Source: Planctomycetota bacterium
GTDB taxonomy: Bacteria > Planctomycetota > B15-G4 > SIAN01
NCBI GenBank assembly: GCA_028289345.1
Contig: JANQQL010000042.1
Coordinates: 1-64,000 of the forward strand
Length of the DNA: 64,000 bases
Direction of reading: 5' to 3'
Of the stretch, positions 1 to 9,221 are shown piece by piece (position 1 is the first letter of the stretch; each line of letters opens with the position of its first letter). The notes below the pieces were generated by a model. It saw only the letters and a list, made by a program, of their open reading frames with translations, had not been told where the DNA came from and made no database searches. The translations under genes and the position numbers were made by a program.

Positions 1-346
1 GAGTAGCCGGCAAGGCTGAGGTGGTCGACACGAACCGAATCCCAAACGAGGAGGAGAACGTTGGGCGAAGGCTGCGGGTCGGTCACGGTCGTGGACTCCG
101 ACTCCGGAGGGACGCCCCACGCAGCCAATGGCTTCGTCGTCACCATGGCCAGAGCCAAGAAAACCCGCGAAATTCTCATTCAGCGTCTTTCGATCCGCCC
201 TTGGGACAACGGCTGCAAGATACCTGGGATTGTTCTACCAACTGGGAACTCTCGCCGTTTCTCCCATCCCCGTCGTATGATCGCAACAAGCGGTTCGAAT
301 CGTGAGTCGAGTTCTCGATTCCCTATCTGTCATTCGGAGAGGTTTC
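1..346. other. Left-edge region with no supported gene
   Basis: The window opens with GAG TAG in one plus frame, which could be the last codons of a gene lying to the left, but nothing else supports this. The open frames here translate to Arg-rich, low-quality sequence without a signal peptide, domain or SD sequence. The last ~30 bases hold the SD sequence of the next gene. I see no RNA gene or repeat. Confidence 0.4.
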
Positions 347-649
347 ATGGCGTCGAACAGAGACCGAATCGAGCGAATGGCAGCGGAAGCCGCAGCCGCC
401 GCTCGGGAGAAGAAGGAAAAGGCCGCTGCCAAGAAGGCGGCACCCAAGAAGAAGACGGCGACTCGATCGGCTGCCGCGACTCCCGCCACTCGAATGAAGG
501 CGGTCTGGGATGTTTGCAACGCCTCGGCCAAGACTGTTGCCACGTTTCCTTATTCGGAAGAACAAGCGGCACGAGCGGAAGCCAAACGGCTCGCCGAAGA
601 AACCGGCAAGACCCACTACGTTGCTCGCAATCAGGTCCCGTTCGAATAG
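347..649 (+). CDS. Small basic protein: Lys/Ala-rich N-terminus plus short globular C-terminal domain
   Basis: Predicted protein of 100 residues. I start it at the ATG at 347 rather than an in-frame GTG at 302 because an SD-like GGAGAGG lies just upstream. Residues ~10-48 are almost entirely Ala, Lys, Glu and Arg, including the run KKAAPKKKTATRSAAATP, which resembles bacterial histone H1-like tails and could bind nucleic acid. Residues ~50-100 look folded, with VWDVCNASAKTVATFPY followed by an Ala/Glu-rich helix and TGKTHYV; I recall similar short domains in planctomycete hypothetical proteins but know no function. It appears to be a single-gene unit followed by a hairpin. DNA or RNA binding is inference from composition only. 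Confidence 0.7.
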   Translation: MASNRDRIERMAAEAAAAAREKKEKAAAKKAAPKKKTATRSAAATPATRMKAVWDVCNASAKTVATFPYSEEQAARAEAKRLAEETGKTHYVARNQVPFE

Positions 650-651
650 AG

Positions 652-681
652 ATCGTCCTCGGACGATGGCCTGTCGTTTTT
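652..681 (+). terminator. Putative intrinsic terminator after the small basic protein
   Basis: ATCGTC (652-657), loop CTCG, GACGAT (662-667) forms a six-pair stem three bases after the stop codon. A run of six T lies at 676-681, about nine bases after the stem. The gap before the T run makes it a moderate candidate. Confidence 0.4.
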
Positions 682-830
682 TCGAGAGGTGCTCTGTTTC
701 CCAACCCCTGGGCGACAGTCTGCTGCCGCTGAATATTCGAACTGTCTGCGGAGATGCGTCGTAAAGTTCTCCCCGGGATCTTGGTCCTCGAGACCAAGCA
801 CGACCGTTTGAAATTCTTGTGAGGTTCGTC

Positions 831-2399
831 ATGCCTTCCGCCGCCGCTGTTTTCTTGTCCGTCTCCACGATGGCGTTGACCCTTCCGTCGGAATCTCGGG
901 ACCAACTCCTCGAGTCGGTCCGACAGGCGGGTCAGACCTACGCCAAATCGGGTCTTGTGGCGGAGGCTCGTGAGCGGTTCGAGGCGGTCGTTGCGGATGC
1001 CTACACGCGGTTGGGAAACGAGGATCCGGAACTTCTCCTCGTGCACGCAGACATCTTGTCGATGACGGGAGACCACGACGCGGGTCATGAGCTCTTCGAG
1101 CGAGTGCCGGATGATTCCCTGAGCCTCGCGCATCACTTGTTCAACCGGATTCAAACCCGCTTTGGAGACGAAGACTACGTCGCGACCCAGGTGCTGCTCG
1201 AGCGCTTCATGGAGCTTCACGAGCCCAGCCACGCCGCGGACTGGGTTCACGACTCTTTTGCCCAGTCCCTGGCTCCGGAGTTGCGCGGTCCCGCGTTGGG
1301 AGAAGATCTCCCAGTGTTCTTGGAAGATCTGCGAGACTCGGAGTCGACGGCTCTTGGGGACATGGTGTCGGGATTGCACCGGTGGGCAAGTTTGCAGAGA
1401 GACGCGGCGGACCAGGAAGGTTGGCGACGAGCACTGCGCGAACGGTTCGATGCTCCCCTGGCATACGGACCTCGCTATCGCTTGTTGATTGCGGGGCATT
1501 GTTTGTCAGACCCCACACTCCACGAGGTGCTCCGAGGCGATGTCGCGATCGTGCTGGAAGAGCTGTTTCGGGAGTTGACCACCGCTTGGAAAACGGTCGA
1601 TGGGGATGCCAGCGCCCGTGTCCGAAGGGCCCGCAGTCGCTATTGGGCCGCTCATTGCGCATGGTTGCGAGCGAGCCTCGAAGAGTCCAGTACGGACGGT
1701 TGGCGGCACTGGATGCGCCAGGCGTTCGACGCGAGCCCCGATGCCAAGGATCGCCAAGTCCGCCACGCATACTTCTACGAACGAGCGACCCTGGGGGGGC
1801 TGCCGGAGTTTCGAACTGCTTTTGCCAGGCATCTGGAAGAGTCCGGAGAGATGGAAAGCGCGATCGAGGCCTGGTCTTCGATTGCGTTGGACGATCCCTC
1901 CCACAAGGCTGCTCTTCAGGCTTGCTACCAGAGCTGGCGTCCCGACGGCGATTTCGAAGAGTTTTGGACTCAGGCCACCTCTCGCGAGTGGAAGCCACTG
2001 CCGAGTTTTCGACTGGTGGGCTTGGATGGCAGCGAGCACTCGGCGGAGGAACTCGAGGGCCGATGGGCGCTTCTCGATTTCTGGGGAACGTGGTGCACTC
2101 CCTGCCGCAAAGAACTGCCAGCGGTGAACCGTTTCTTCGAAGATGTGCGAGCTCAGGAGGGACGGAGTCTGGTGTGGACCTTTGCTTGCCACGATCAGGA
2201 AGATTCGGTGCGAGCCTTCATGGAAGAGCAAGGCTATTCGTTTCCCGTGTTGCTCGAGGCCGAGGGTGTGGCGAAGCTGTTTGGCGCGACCGGGTTTCCT
2301 CATAAGGTCTTGATCAGTCCGGCGGGGACCTATCGCACCTTGGCCTTCGGGGAAGACTGGGAAGCCACCGCTCGTCAATTCTTGTTCGATTCTCCCTGA
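831..2399 (+). CDS. TlpA-like thioredoxin-fold protein with long helical N-terminal region
   Basis: Predicted exported protein of 522 residues. The ATG at 831 is preferred to the in-frame GTG at 819 because GAGG lies at 821-824 with good spacing. A signal-peptide-like stretch is followed by ~370 residues rich in alpha-helical, TPR-like sequence. The C-terminal ~150 residues are a TlpA/ResA-type thioredoxin domain: FRLVGLDGSEHSAEEL, then GTWCTPCRKELP with the redox pair Cys422/Cys425, then GFPHKVLISPAG with the cis-proline region. Family members reduce periplasmic disulfides or serve in cytochrome maturation. The role of the helical region and the client are unknown. The following gene encodes a c-type cytochrome-like protein, but 135 bp separates them, so a functional link is only suggestive. 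Confidence 0.85.
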   Translation: MPSAAAVFLSVSTMALTLPSESRDQLLESVRQAGQTYAKSGLVAEARERFEAVVADAYTRLGNEDPELLLVHADILSMTGDHDAGHELFERVPDDSLSLAHHLFNRIQTRFGDEDYVATQVLLERFMELHEPSHAADWVHDSFAQSLAPELRGPALGEDLPVFLEDLRDSESTALGDMVSGLHRWASLQRDAADQEGWRRALRERFDAPLAYGPRYRLLIAGHCLSDPTLHEVLRGDVAIVLEELFRELTTAWKTVDGDASARVRRARSRYWAAHCAWLRASLEESSTDGWRHWMRQAFDASPDAKDRQVRHAYFYERATLGGLPEFRTAFARHLEESGEMESAIEAWSSIALDDPSHKAALQACYQSWRPDGDFEEFWTQATSREWKPLPSFRLVGLDGSEHSAEELEGRWALLDFWGTWCTPCRKELPAVNRFFEDVRAQEGRSLVWTFACHDQEDSVRAFMEEQGYSFPVLLEAEGVAKLFGATGFPHKVLISPAGTYRTLAFGEDWEATARQFLFDSP

Positions 2400-2534
2400 T
2401 TCTCCGCGGCTCGTCATGAGGATCGCCGCGAGGGTTCGGCGTGAGCGCGGATCTTGCTTCGATCTGCGACCTCATGGCTGGTGCAAGCTTGCTCGGCGGC
2501 CTATTCTCCGGGGCGGACTGGCACGGAGGTCGAA

Positions 2535-5500
2535 ATGGGCGTGAGAGCTGCTCTCGTCGTGGGTGGTGGGGTTTTCTTAGCGATCTTCTCTGCGGCAGCT
2601 TCGGAAACGCGACCCGTCTCTCGAGCTTCCGGATCGTCGAATCTGCGGTACGGTCAAGACATCCGCCCGGTCCTTTCGGATGTTTGCTTTCCTTGTCACG
2701 GTCCCGACTCCGAGCAACGTCAAGCGGAGCTGCGTCTCGATCGGCCGGAGGGGCTTTTTTCCGAACGACAGGGGCTCGCCGTCGTTGCACCGGGAAGCCC
2801 CGAAGACAGTTTGCTGTATCTCCGAATCTCCGATCCCGACTACCCGATGCCTCCCGAGGATGCGGAGAAATCACTAAAGCCCTCCCAAGTAGAGTTGCTT
2901 CGGCAGTGGATCGAAGAAGGGGCGAGTTTTGAAGAGCACTGGGCCTATCAGCGGCCCCAGGCGGCTTCCCTTCCCTCTCCGTCGGACTCTTCTTGGGCGC
3001 GGCGAGACTTGGATCACTTCGTCCTTGCCGAGATGGATCGGCGTCACCTTTCGCCGTCTCCACCGGCGCCCCGAGAAACGTGGCTGCGTCGGGTCACCAT
3101 GGACTTGACGGGTTTGCCGCCGACTCTGGAAGAGATCGACGCCTACGTGGCAAGCACCGATCCGGAAGCGGATCAAAGAGTTGTCGAGCGGCTCTTGGCA
3201 AGCCCGCGATTCGGCGAGCACATGGCTCGGGACTGGATGGATGCGGCTCGATTCGGGGACACCCACGGCTACCACCTCGACAACGAGCGTTCTCTTTGGC
3301 GATGGCGGGACTGGGTCATCGATGCGTTCAATCGCAATATGCCGTTCGATCAGTTCACCGTCGAACAACTGGCGGGCGACCTGCTCGAGAATGCCACCCA
3401 GGAACAACGCATCGCCACAGGATTCAACCGTTGCAATCCCACGTCGGGAGAAGGCGGGCTGATTCCGGAAGAGTACCTCGTCAAATACGCGTTCGATCGC
3501 TTGGAGACGACCTCCACCGTGTGGCTGGGCGCGACCATGACTTGTGCTCGCTGCCACGACCACAAGTACGATCCGATCTCGCAGAAGGACTACTATCGAA
3601 TGCTCGCTTTCTTTCGTTCGGTGGCCGAGGAGGGCTCGGACGAGAACGCGATGACCCCGGCTCCTTTTCTGAAGGTGCCGACTCCGGAGAGCCAGTCGGC
3701 CTTGGCCGCCTTCGAAGAGAAGCTCGAGTCGATGCGAGACTCTTTGGATGCTCCCGACCCGGAGTTGGACGCCGCCCAACAAGAGTGGGAGCGGCGCCGG
3801 CGGGAGATTGCCCAAGCTCGATGGGTGGTGCCCGAGATCGTGGCAGTGGACACGGCGCCGAGAGTGGACTTGCAGGCCATCGGCGAAGGGGTGCTGCACG
3901 TCAGTGGGGGAGAGCCGGAGTTTGTCGTTCACGAGGTTTTGCTACGCACCGATCAGGCGCCCCTGACCGCCTTGCGGCTCGAACTCCTGATCTCCGAAGA
4001 GCACGAGGGAGTCGGACGCGCCGATCATCACAACATTGTTCTCAGCGACTTCGAGGTCGCCGTCGCTCCTTGCGAGCCCGCGGCGCGTTTCGTGGACGTC
4101 CCGTTTGCGACCGCCATCGCCGACTTTTCTCAGCGCAAGTTCGAAGTCGGACGGGCCGTGGATGAGGATCCCAAATCGGGGTGGGCGATCGGGCCGGGGA
4201 CCGAGGATCGGGTGGCCGTGTTTTTCCCGGAGACTCCCTTCGGCCACGAACAAGGTTCGTGGGTCCGCGTCCGCCTGCATTTCGAGTCCGACTATCTCCG
4301 TCATGATCCCGGGCGTTTTCGCTTGTCCGTGTCGGGCGAACCCGTGGAGTTGATCCAGTTCGGGCCGTGGCACTCCTTGGGACCGATTCCGGACAAGACT
4401 TCCGACGGTCCCTGGGCGAGAACCCCTCCGGTGTTTCCCGCCTCGTTGGATTCTGCGGAGCCAGAGCATTTTTGGTGCGAGCTGGAAGATTCGCCGGACG
4501 GGCAGCTCCACTCGTGGGAGGGAGAGGACACTTCCCGCTTCTTTCAACGGATCCTGGAGGTGCCGAGCCCTCGTCGTTTCACCATGAGTCTCGGGAGTGA
4601 CGATGGTCTGCGCCTGTGGGTGGATGGTGAACTCGTGCTGGAGCGACGAGATCCGCGAAGTGGAGGCGCAGATCAGGATCGGGTCTCGGTGTTCCTGAAC
4701 GAGGGACGTCATGAGTTGACGTTTCAGGTCGTCAACTTCGGCGGGGATGCCGCCTTCTATTTCCAGCGACTGGAAGAGGATTGGGGTGGATACCCGATTG
4801 GACTCGACGATGACTTTCGTGAGGACACCGTTCCCGAAGAGTCGATCGACTTGGTACGCGACGAGTTCCGCTTCCGCGGTTCCCAGGAGTGGCGCCGTGA
4901 GTTTCAGGATTACCAGAAGCTCGCGGGGGAGCGCGAAGTACTCGAAGCCTCGGTCCCGTCGACCATGGTCATGGCGGAACTTACCGAACCTCGGGAAACC
5001 CGGGTCCTGCGTCGCGGCCAGTACGATTTGCCCGGAGCCGTTGTCGAAGCGGGAGTTCCCGAATGCTTGCCGCCGCTGCCCGCCGCCGCTCCGAGGAATC
5101 GCTTGGGATTGGCTCGCTGGCTGGTGAGCGGGGACCATCCGTTGACCGCCCGAGTCACGGTCAACCGTTTCTGGCAGAAGCTGTTCGGGCGAGGACTGGT
5201 GACGACTCCCGAGGATTTCGGTTTGCAGGGCGCTTGGCCGAGCCATCCCGAGCTTCTCGACCATCTGGCAATGACCTTTGTGGAGAGTGGCTGGGACGTC
5301 AAGCAGTTGCTGACGCGCTTGGCGACGTCGGCGACCTATCGCCAGGACTCCCATCGGGGTGCCGAGGACTCGGACCCCGACAATCAATGGCTGTCTCGTG
5401 GTCCCCGGCATCGATGGGACGCAGAGGTGATTCGAGACACCGCTCTGTGCGTGAGTGATCTCCTGGTCGAGCAGGTCGGCGGGAAAAGCGTCAAGCCGCC

Positions 5501-6041
5501 GCAGCCGCCCGGACTCTGGAGCGCCGTCGCAATCCCGAGCAGCAACACCGCCGTCTTCGAGGCAGATCGTGGCGAGGCCGTGCATCGCCGCAGCCTGTAC
5601 ACCTTTTGGAAGCGAACGGCTCCTCCGCCGACCCTGATGCTCTTCGATGCCCCTTCAAGAGAGTCGTGCACCGTTCGTCGGGCTCGTACCAACACTCCAC
5701 TGCAGGCGCTCGCGCTGCTCAACGAAGAACAGTTCGTCGAAGCGGCCCGTGCCCTCGGGCAACGCTTACTACAGCTCGAGGATTTGTCCGAGGATGAACG
5801 GATTTCACGAGGCTTCCGTTGGTGCACCGGGAGGGTTCCTGATGCCGAGGATCTTGGTCCGCTCCGCGAGCTCCTGGATCGTCAGCGTCGAGAGTTCGCC
5901 CAAGACCCGGAGGCCGCGAAGAGGTTGCTGAGCGTCGGCGGGGCTCCTCGGGATGAGTCGTTGCCCGTCGTCGAAGCGGCAACTTGGACCATTCTTGGCA
6001 GTGTTCTTCTGAACCTCGACGAAACCCTCACCAAGAGCTGA
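2535..6041 (+). CDS. PSD1/DUF1549-DUF1553 planctomycete cytochrome-like secreted protein
   Basis: Predicted protein of 1168 residues. The start at 2535 is set by GGAGGT at 2525-2530 and a signal peptide (MGVRAALVVGGGVFLAIFSA); an open frame extends further upstream without such support. The N-terminus is a PSCyt1 domain with haem motif CFPCH at 51-55. DUF1549 follows, including a second CxxCH in CARCHDHKYDPI. The middle has ligand-binding-like beta sequence (SDDGLRLWVDGELVLERRD) typical of PA14-type modules, and the C-terminal third is DUF1553 (RVTVNRFWQKLFGRGLVTTPEDFG). The family is hugely expanded in planctomycetes and is found next to DUF1501 genes, as here (64 bp gap). Its biochemical role is not established; an extracytoplasmic redox or polymer-degradation role is usually proposed. 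Confidence 0.93.
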   Translation: MGVRAALVVGGGVFLAIFSAAASETRPVSRASGSSNLRYGQDIRPVLSDVCFPCHGPDSEQRQAELRLDRPEGLFSERQGLAVVAPGSPEDSLLYLRISDPDYPMPPEDAEKSLKPSQVELLRQWIEEGASFEEHWAYQRPQAASLPSPSDSSWARRDLDHFVLAEMDRRHLSPSPPAPRETWLRRVTMDLTGLPPTLEEIDAYVASTDPEADQRVVERLLASPRFGEHMARDWMDAARFGDTHGYHLDNERSLWRWRDWVIDAFNRNMPFDQFTVEQLAGDLLENATQEQRIATGFNRCNPTSGEGGLIPEEYLVKYAFDRLETTSTVWLGATMTCARCHDHKYDPISQKDYYRMLAFFRSVAEEGSDENAMTPAPFLKVPTPESQSALAAFEEKLESMRDSLDAPDPELDAAQQEWERRRREIAQARWVVPEIVAVDTAPRVDLQAIGEGVLHVSGGEPEFVVHEVLLRTDQAPLTALRLELLISEEHEGVGRADHHNIVLSDFEVAVAPCEPAARFVDVPFATAIADFSQRKFEVGRAVDEDPKSGWAIGPGTEDRVAVFFPETPFGHEQGSWVRVRLHFESDYLRHDPGRFRLSVSGEPVELIQFGPWHSLGPIPDKTSDGPWARTPPVFPASLDSAEPEHFWCELEDSPDGQLHSWEGEDTSRFFQRILEVPSPRRFTMSLGSDDGLRLWVDGELVLERRDPRSGGADQDRVSVFLNEGRHELTFQVVNFGGDAAFYFQRLEEDWGGYPIGLDDDFREDTVPEESIDLVRDEFRFRGSQEWRREFQDYQKLAGEREVLEASVPSTMVMAELTEPRETRVLRRGQYDLPGAVVEAGVPECLPPLPAAAPRNRLGLARWLVSGDHPLTARVTVNRFWQKLFGRGLVTTPEDFGLQGAWPSHPELLDHLAMTFVESGWDVKQLLTRLATSATYRQDSHRGAEDSDPDNQWLSRGPRHRWDAEVIRDTALCVSDLLVEQVGGKSVKPPQPPGLWSAVAIPSSNTAVFEADRGEAVHRRSLYTFWKRTAPPPTLMLFDAPSRESCTVRRARTNTPLQALALLNEEQFVEAARALGQRLLQLEDLSEDERISRGFRWCTGRVPDAEDLGPLRELLDRQRREFAQDPEAAKRLLSVGGAPRDESLPVVEAATWTILGSVLLNLDETLTKS

Positions 6042-6105
6042 TGCTTCGCTCCATGGACCTTTTGCGAACAAGCACTCCTCGCGTTCAAGCGCCGAGAGAC
6101 CTTTC

Positions 6106-7545
6106 ATGAATCTCCCCCCCGAAGATCCCACGATGATGACCCGGCGAACGATGCTTCGGCAAACGGGGGTCCAACTTGGGGCCATGGCGCTGGCCTCGTT
6201 GGGAGCATCTCGCGTGCGAGCGGCTTCGGAGTTCACTCCCGGGGTGCATTTCGCTCCGCGGGCGCGACGGGTGGTGTATCTGTTCATGTCCGGGGCACCC
6301 TCGCAACTCGATCTGTTCGACTACAAGCCGGGGTTGAAGAAACTCTACGACACCGACCTTCCGGACTCGGTGCGACAGGGACAGCGCATCACCACCATGA
6401 CTTCTGGACAGGACCGGTTTCCCCTGGCGCCGTCTCGTTTCCAGTTCGCGCAACATGGCGAAACGGGGACCTGGGTCAGCGAGTTGCTCCCTCACACGGC
6501 CAAGATTGTGGACCGGCTCGCCATCGTGTCGTCGATGCACACTGAAGCCATCAATCACGACCCTGCCATCACTTTCATGATGACCGGCAACGAGCAACCC
6601 GGTCGACCCAGCATGGGAGCTTGGTTGTCCTACGGACTGGGCGCTGCCAATGACGACCTTCCGACGTTCCTCGTTCTTCATGCGAGCTGGAGTGGTCGCA
6701 AAGATGCTCAGGCGTTGTTCTCGCGACTGTGGGGGCCGGGATTCTTGCCTTCGACTCACCAAGGGGTGAGCCTGCGCTCGGAAGGAGATCCCGTTCTTTA
6801 CCTGTCGAACCCTCCTGGGGTAGGAGCCACCACTCGTCGCCGCATGCTCGACACTCTGGGAAAGCTCAACCAGCGACAACACGAGCGCACCGGGGATCCT
6901 GAGGTCGCCACCCGGATCGCCCAATACGAGATGGCCTTTCGGATGCAGTCTTCCGTGCCTGCGCTGACGGATCTTTCGGACGAGCCGGATCACACCTTTG
7001 AACTCTACGGACCGGATTCAAGGAAGGCGGGCACGTTCGCCGCAAGCTGCTTGCTCGCTCGGCGGCTAGTGGAGCGGGACGTGCGCTTCATTCAGATCTA
7101 CCATCGCGGCTGGGATCAGCACGAGAACCTACCCTCGGATCTCCGGCTTCAGTGTCGAGACGTGGACCAAGCCAGTGCGGCGCTGATCCTGGACTTGGAA
7201 CAGCGTGGTCTGTTGGAGGACACGCTGGTGGTCTGGGGAGGCGAGTTCGGAAGAACGGTTTACTGCCAGGGCCCCCTCACGGAAGACAACTACGGTCGAG
7301 ACCACCACCCCCGATGTTTCACCATGTGGATGGCCGGCGGGGGAATCCGTCCCGGCGCTCGGGTCGGCAAGACCGATGACTTCAGCTACAACATTGTCGA
7401 GCGGCCCGTCCACGTCCACGACCTGAACGCCACCCTGCTCCATTGTCTCGGCCTTGACCACACCCGTCTCACCTACCGATTCCAAGGTCGAGATTTTCGG
7501 CTCACCGACGTGCATGGGGAAATCGTTCACGAACTGTTGGCCTAG
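6106..7545 (+). CDS. DUF1501 protein with Tat signal
   Basis: Predicted protein of 479 residues. The N-terminus carries a twin-arginine motif (TRRTMLRQTG) followed by a hydrophobic stretch ending GASRVRAA, so folded export by Tat is likely. The body is a DUF1501 alkaline-phosphatase/sulfatase-like fold: YLFMSGAPSQLDLFDYKP, MTGNEQPGRPSMGAW, WGGEFGRTVYCQG, GRDHHPRCFTMWMAGGG, and HVHDLNATLLHCLGLDH near the end. Its 64 bp distance from the DUF1553 gene matches the conserved planctomycete gene pair, suggesting one transcript and one complex or pathway. Catalytic activity is not proven for the family. The N-terminal ATG at 6106 is followed by two further Met codons (from 6133), so the exact start is slightly uncertain. 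Confidence 0.93.
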   Translation: MNLPPEDPTMMTRRTMLRQTGVQLGAMALASLGASRVRAASEFTPGVHFAPRARRVVYLFMSGAPSQLDLFDYKPGLKKLYDTDLPDSVRQGQRITTMTSGQDRFPLAPSRFQFAQHGETGTWVSELLPHTAKIVDRLAIVSSMHTEAINHDPAITFMMTGNEQPGRPSMGAWLSYGLGAANDDLPTFLVLHASWSGRKDAQALFSRLWGPGFLPSTHQGVSLRSEGDPVLYLSNPPGVGATTRRRMLDTLGKLNQRQHERTGDPEVATRIAQYEMAFRMQSSVPALTDLSDEPDHTFELYGPDSRKAGTFAASCLLARRLVERDVRFIQIYHRGWDQHENLPSDLRLQCRDVDQASAALILDLEQRGLLEDTLVVWGGEFGRTVYCQGPLTEDNYGRDHHPRCFTMWMAGGGIRPGARVGKTDDFSYNIVERPVHVHDLNATLLHCLGLDHTRLTYRFQGRDFRLTDVHGEIVHELLA

Positions 7546-7603
7546 CCTAGCCAGCCGTGGAAAAAGTCTTTCGGCGCCCGATCGGAGCTTTTCTGCGGGT
7601 CCG

Positions 7604-8965
7604 CTAGGGATCGACTTTCTTCAGGGTCTTCTGCGCGGACTCAAACCAGATCCTCGCTTTCTTGAACTGCGATGGAGAGGCTCCGATCTTCAGCATCACC
7701 CAGTGACCGTTGCCCAAGGGGAAGATGTCGGCGATGTACTTGTAGCCGTCATCGGCGTCCGATTCGATGCGGATCCCTTTGCCAAGTACGCTTTTGGTGT
7801 TCTTGATTTTGTACTCGACACCCAGGGTCTTGAAATCTCGGTCGCACACTTCTCGAGCTTCGGAGAGTGACACGTCCCCCAAGCCAAGGGGTTGTAGGAA
7901 CATCACTGCCGCACTGTCTTCGCTGTGATCGGTGGTCTTCAAGTAGCGCTCGACGCCATTCTCGCTGTCGAGAGTCGCCCACGAGCTTGGCAATGCGAAC
8001 TCCACAGCCACGCCCCCGATCGTCGTTCCTCTCGGTACCTCGCGGAACTTGGGGCGATGGGACTGGAGCGCTTTTTCTGCATCCTTGCCCCAGGTCGTCT
8101 TGAGCTCCGCGTCCAGTTGAATCTCCGCTCGGACGGAGTTCGCCAGGTCGCCCTGACCCTTTGCCTGTCCCTTCGTTTTCATGGAGACGGATTCCAGGCG
8201 GCCCTTGACCAGATCGATCCAAAGGGTGAACTCCCCAGTCGCTTCCGCTTCGAGGGGAGCTTGGGGGTCCGGAATGACCTCGGTCCACTGGGCCTGACCC
8301 GTCACCCGAGCGCGACCCTCGTCATCGACTTCGCGGAGCTGGAAGATCGACTCCTTGAGTTCGACGGAAGATCCGGGCTCTCCGGGAATCAGTGTTCGAA
8401 TGAGGCTGTGGATGGGAAGTTGGAACGGTTCGTCGATGCCGATCTTCTCCGGCAACGGAATGTAGCCCCCAGAGAAATTGACCTGATCCAAAAGCTGGGT
8501 GACCCTTGGCCCCGGAATCAGCCGGGTCTCTTCAACGGTGACTTGGAGTCGCTCGTCTTCCACGAGGCGGACGGTCAGACCATTGAAGCAGGGATCCGAG
8601 ATCTTTCCGTCTTCCTCGGAAAAGTATTGCAGATAGGTTCTGAGCGATTCGTAGCGGCCTTTCTCGTCATCGATGACGTCGAATCGGTCAACGAACTTCA
8701 CCGAACCAGAAACCGGGATCGTCGTTTCAAAGACCCCGGTGGGCATCTGGACTCCAACCTTGGCTTGGCCGGTGACCGAAATCGACATCAGCACCGGTTC
8801 GTCGATTCCGACGGAGAGGTCGAACTTGTCCGGTTCGCTGGCGGCAGCGGCTTGAGCATCGGTCGATGCCGGCTCCTGAGCGATTGCCAACGGGGTGAGA
8901 AGTGTGGCTGCAAGAGTGAACGCCGCGCAATGGCCGCGGAGCATCCATCGGGTTTCAAGTTTCAC
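7604..8965 (-). CDS. Exported protein of unknown function
   Basis: Predicted protein of 453 residues starting at GTG (8965); an in-frame ATG at 8944 is an alternative, and neither has a clear SD. The N-terminus (LRGHCAAFTLAATLLTPLAIAQ) is a convincing signal peptide with probable cleavage after AIAQ or nearby. The mature protein is acidic and beta-rich, with repeated short statements such as GIDEPVLMSISVTGQAKV and LPEKIGIDEPFQLPIHSL, and a C-terminal region (SWATLDSENGVERYL, ADIFPLGNGHWVMLKIGA) that resembles lipoprotein-type stress or lipid-binding folds. I do not recognise a family. It is convergent with the DUF1501 gene and divergent from the amide hydrolase gene, so it is probably transcribed alone. 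Confidence 0.75.
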   Translation of the reverse strand: MKLETRWMLRGHCAAFTLAATLLTPLAIAQEPASTDAQAAAASEPDKFDLSVGIDEPVLMSISVTGQAKVGVQMPTGVFETTIPVSGSVKFVDRFDVIDDEKGRYESLRTYLQYFSEEDGKISDPCFNGLTVRLVEDERLQVTVEETRLIPGPRVTQLLDQVNFSGGYIPLPEKIGIDEPFQLPIHSLIRTLIPGEPGSSVELKESIFQLREVDDEGRARVTGQAQWTEVIPDPQAPLEAEATGEFTLWIDLVKGRLESVSMKTKGQAKGQGDLANSVRAEIQLDAELKTTWGKDAEKALQSHRPKFREVPRGTTIGGVAVEFALPSSWATLDSENGVERYLKTTDHSEDSAAVMFLQPLGLGDVSLSEAREVCDRDFKTLGVEYKIKNTKSVLGKGIRIESDADDGYKYIADIFPLGNGHWVMLKIGASPSQFKKARIWFESAQKTLKKVDP

Positions 8966-9221
8966 TGTGGGACTCGCGGAAACGGGAGAGTGCGAGGGGA
9001 TGACACTGGGGAGAGAAGCATACGAATGGCGGTTTCGTTTCCACGGTGTTCCCGAGAGAATTGCGGAGCCAAAGGGTTGGAGACCGCGCCGATTGTTCAG
9101 GCCCTCGCCGTCGTTTGAACCCTCCTGAGAGGCTCCCGTCGATTGGCGAACGTTCCTGCCTTGATCCCGGTACGACTGCCGCCCCCCGGGTTCTCAAACC
9201 ACTTTCCGGAGACCCACGACC

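Noticed and set aside
3942..5585. Minus-strand open frame of ~547 codons
   Set aside because: Antisense to the DUF1553 region of a clear planctomycete gene; no recognisable domain.
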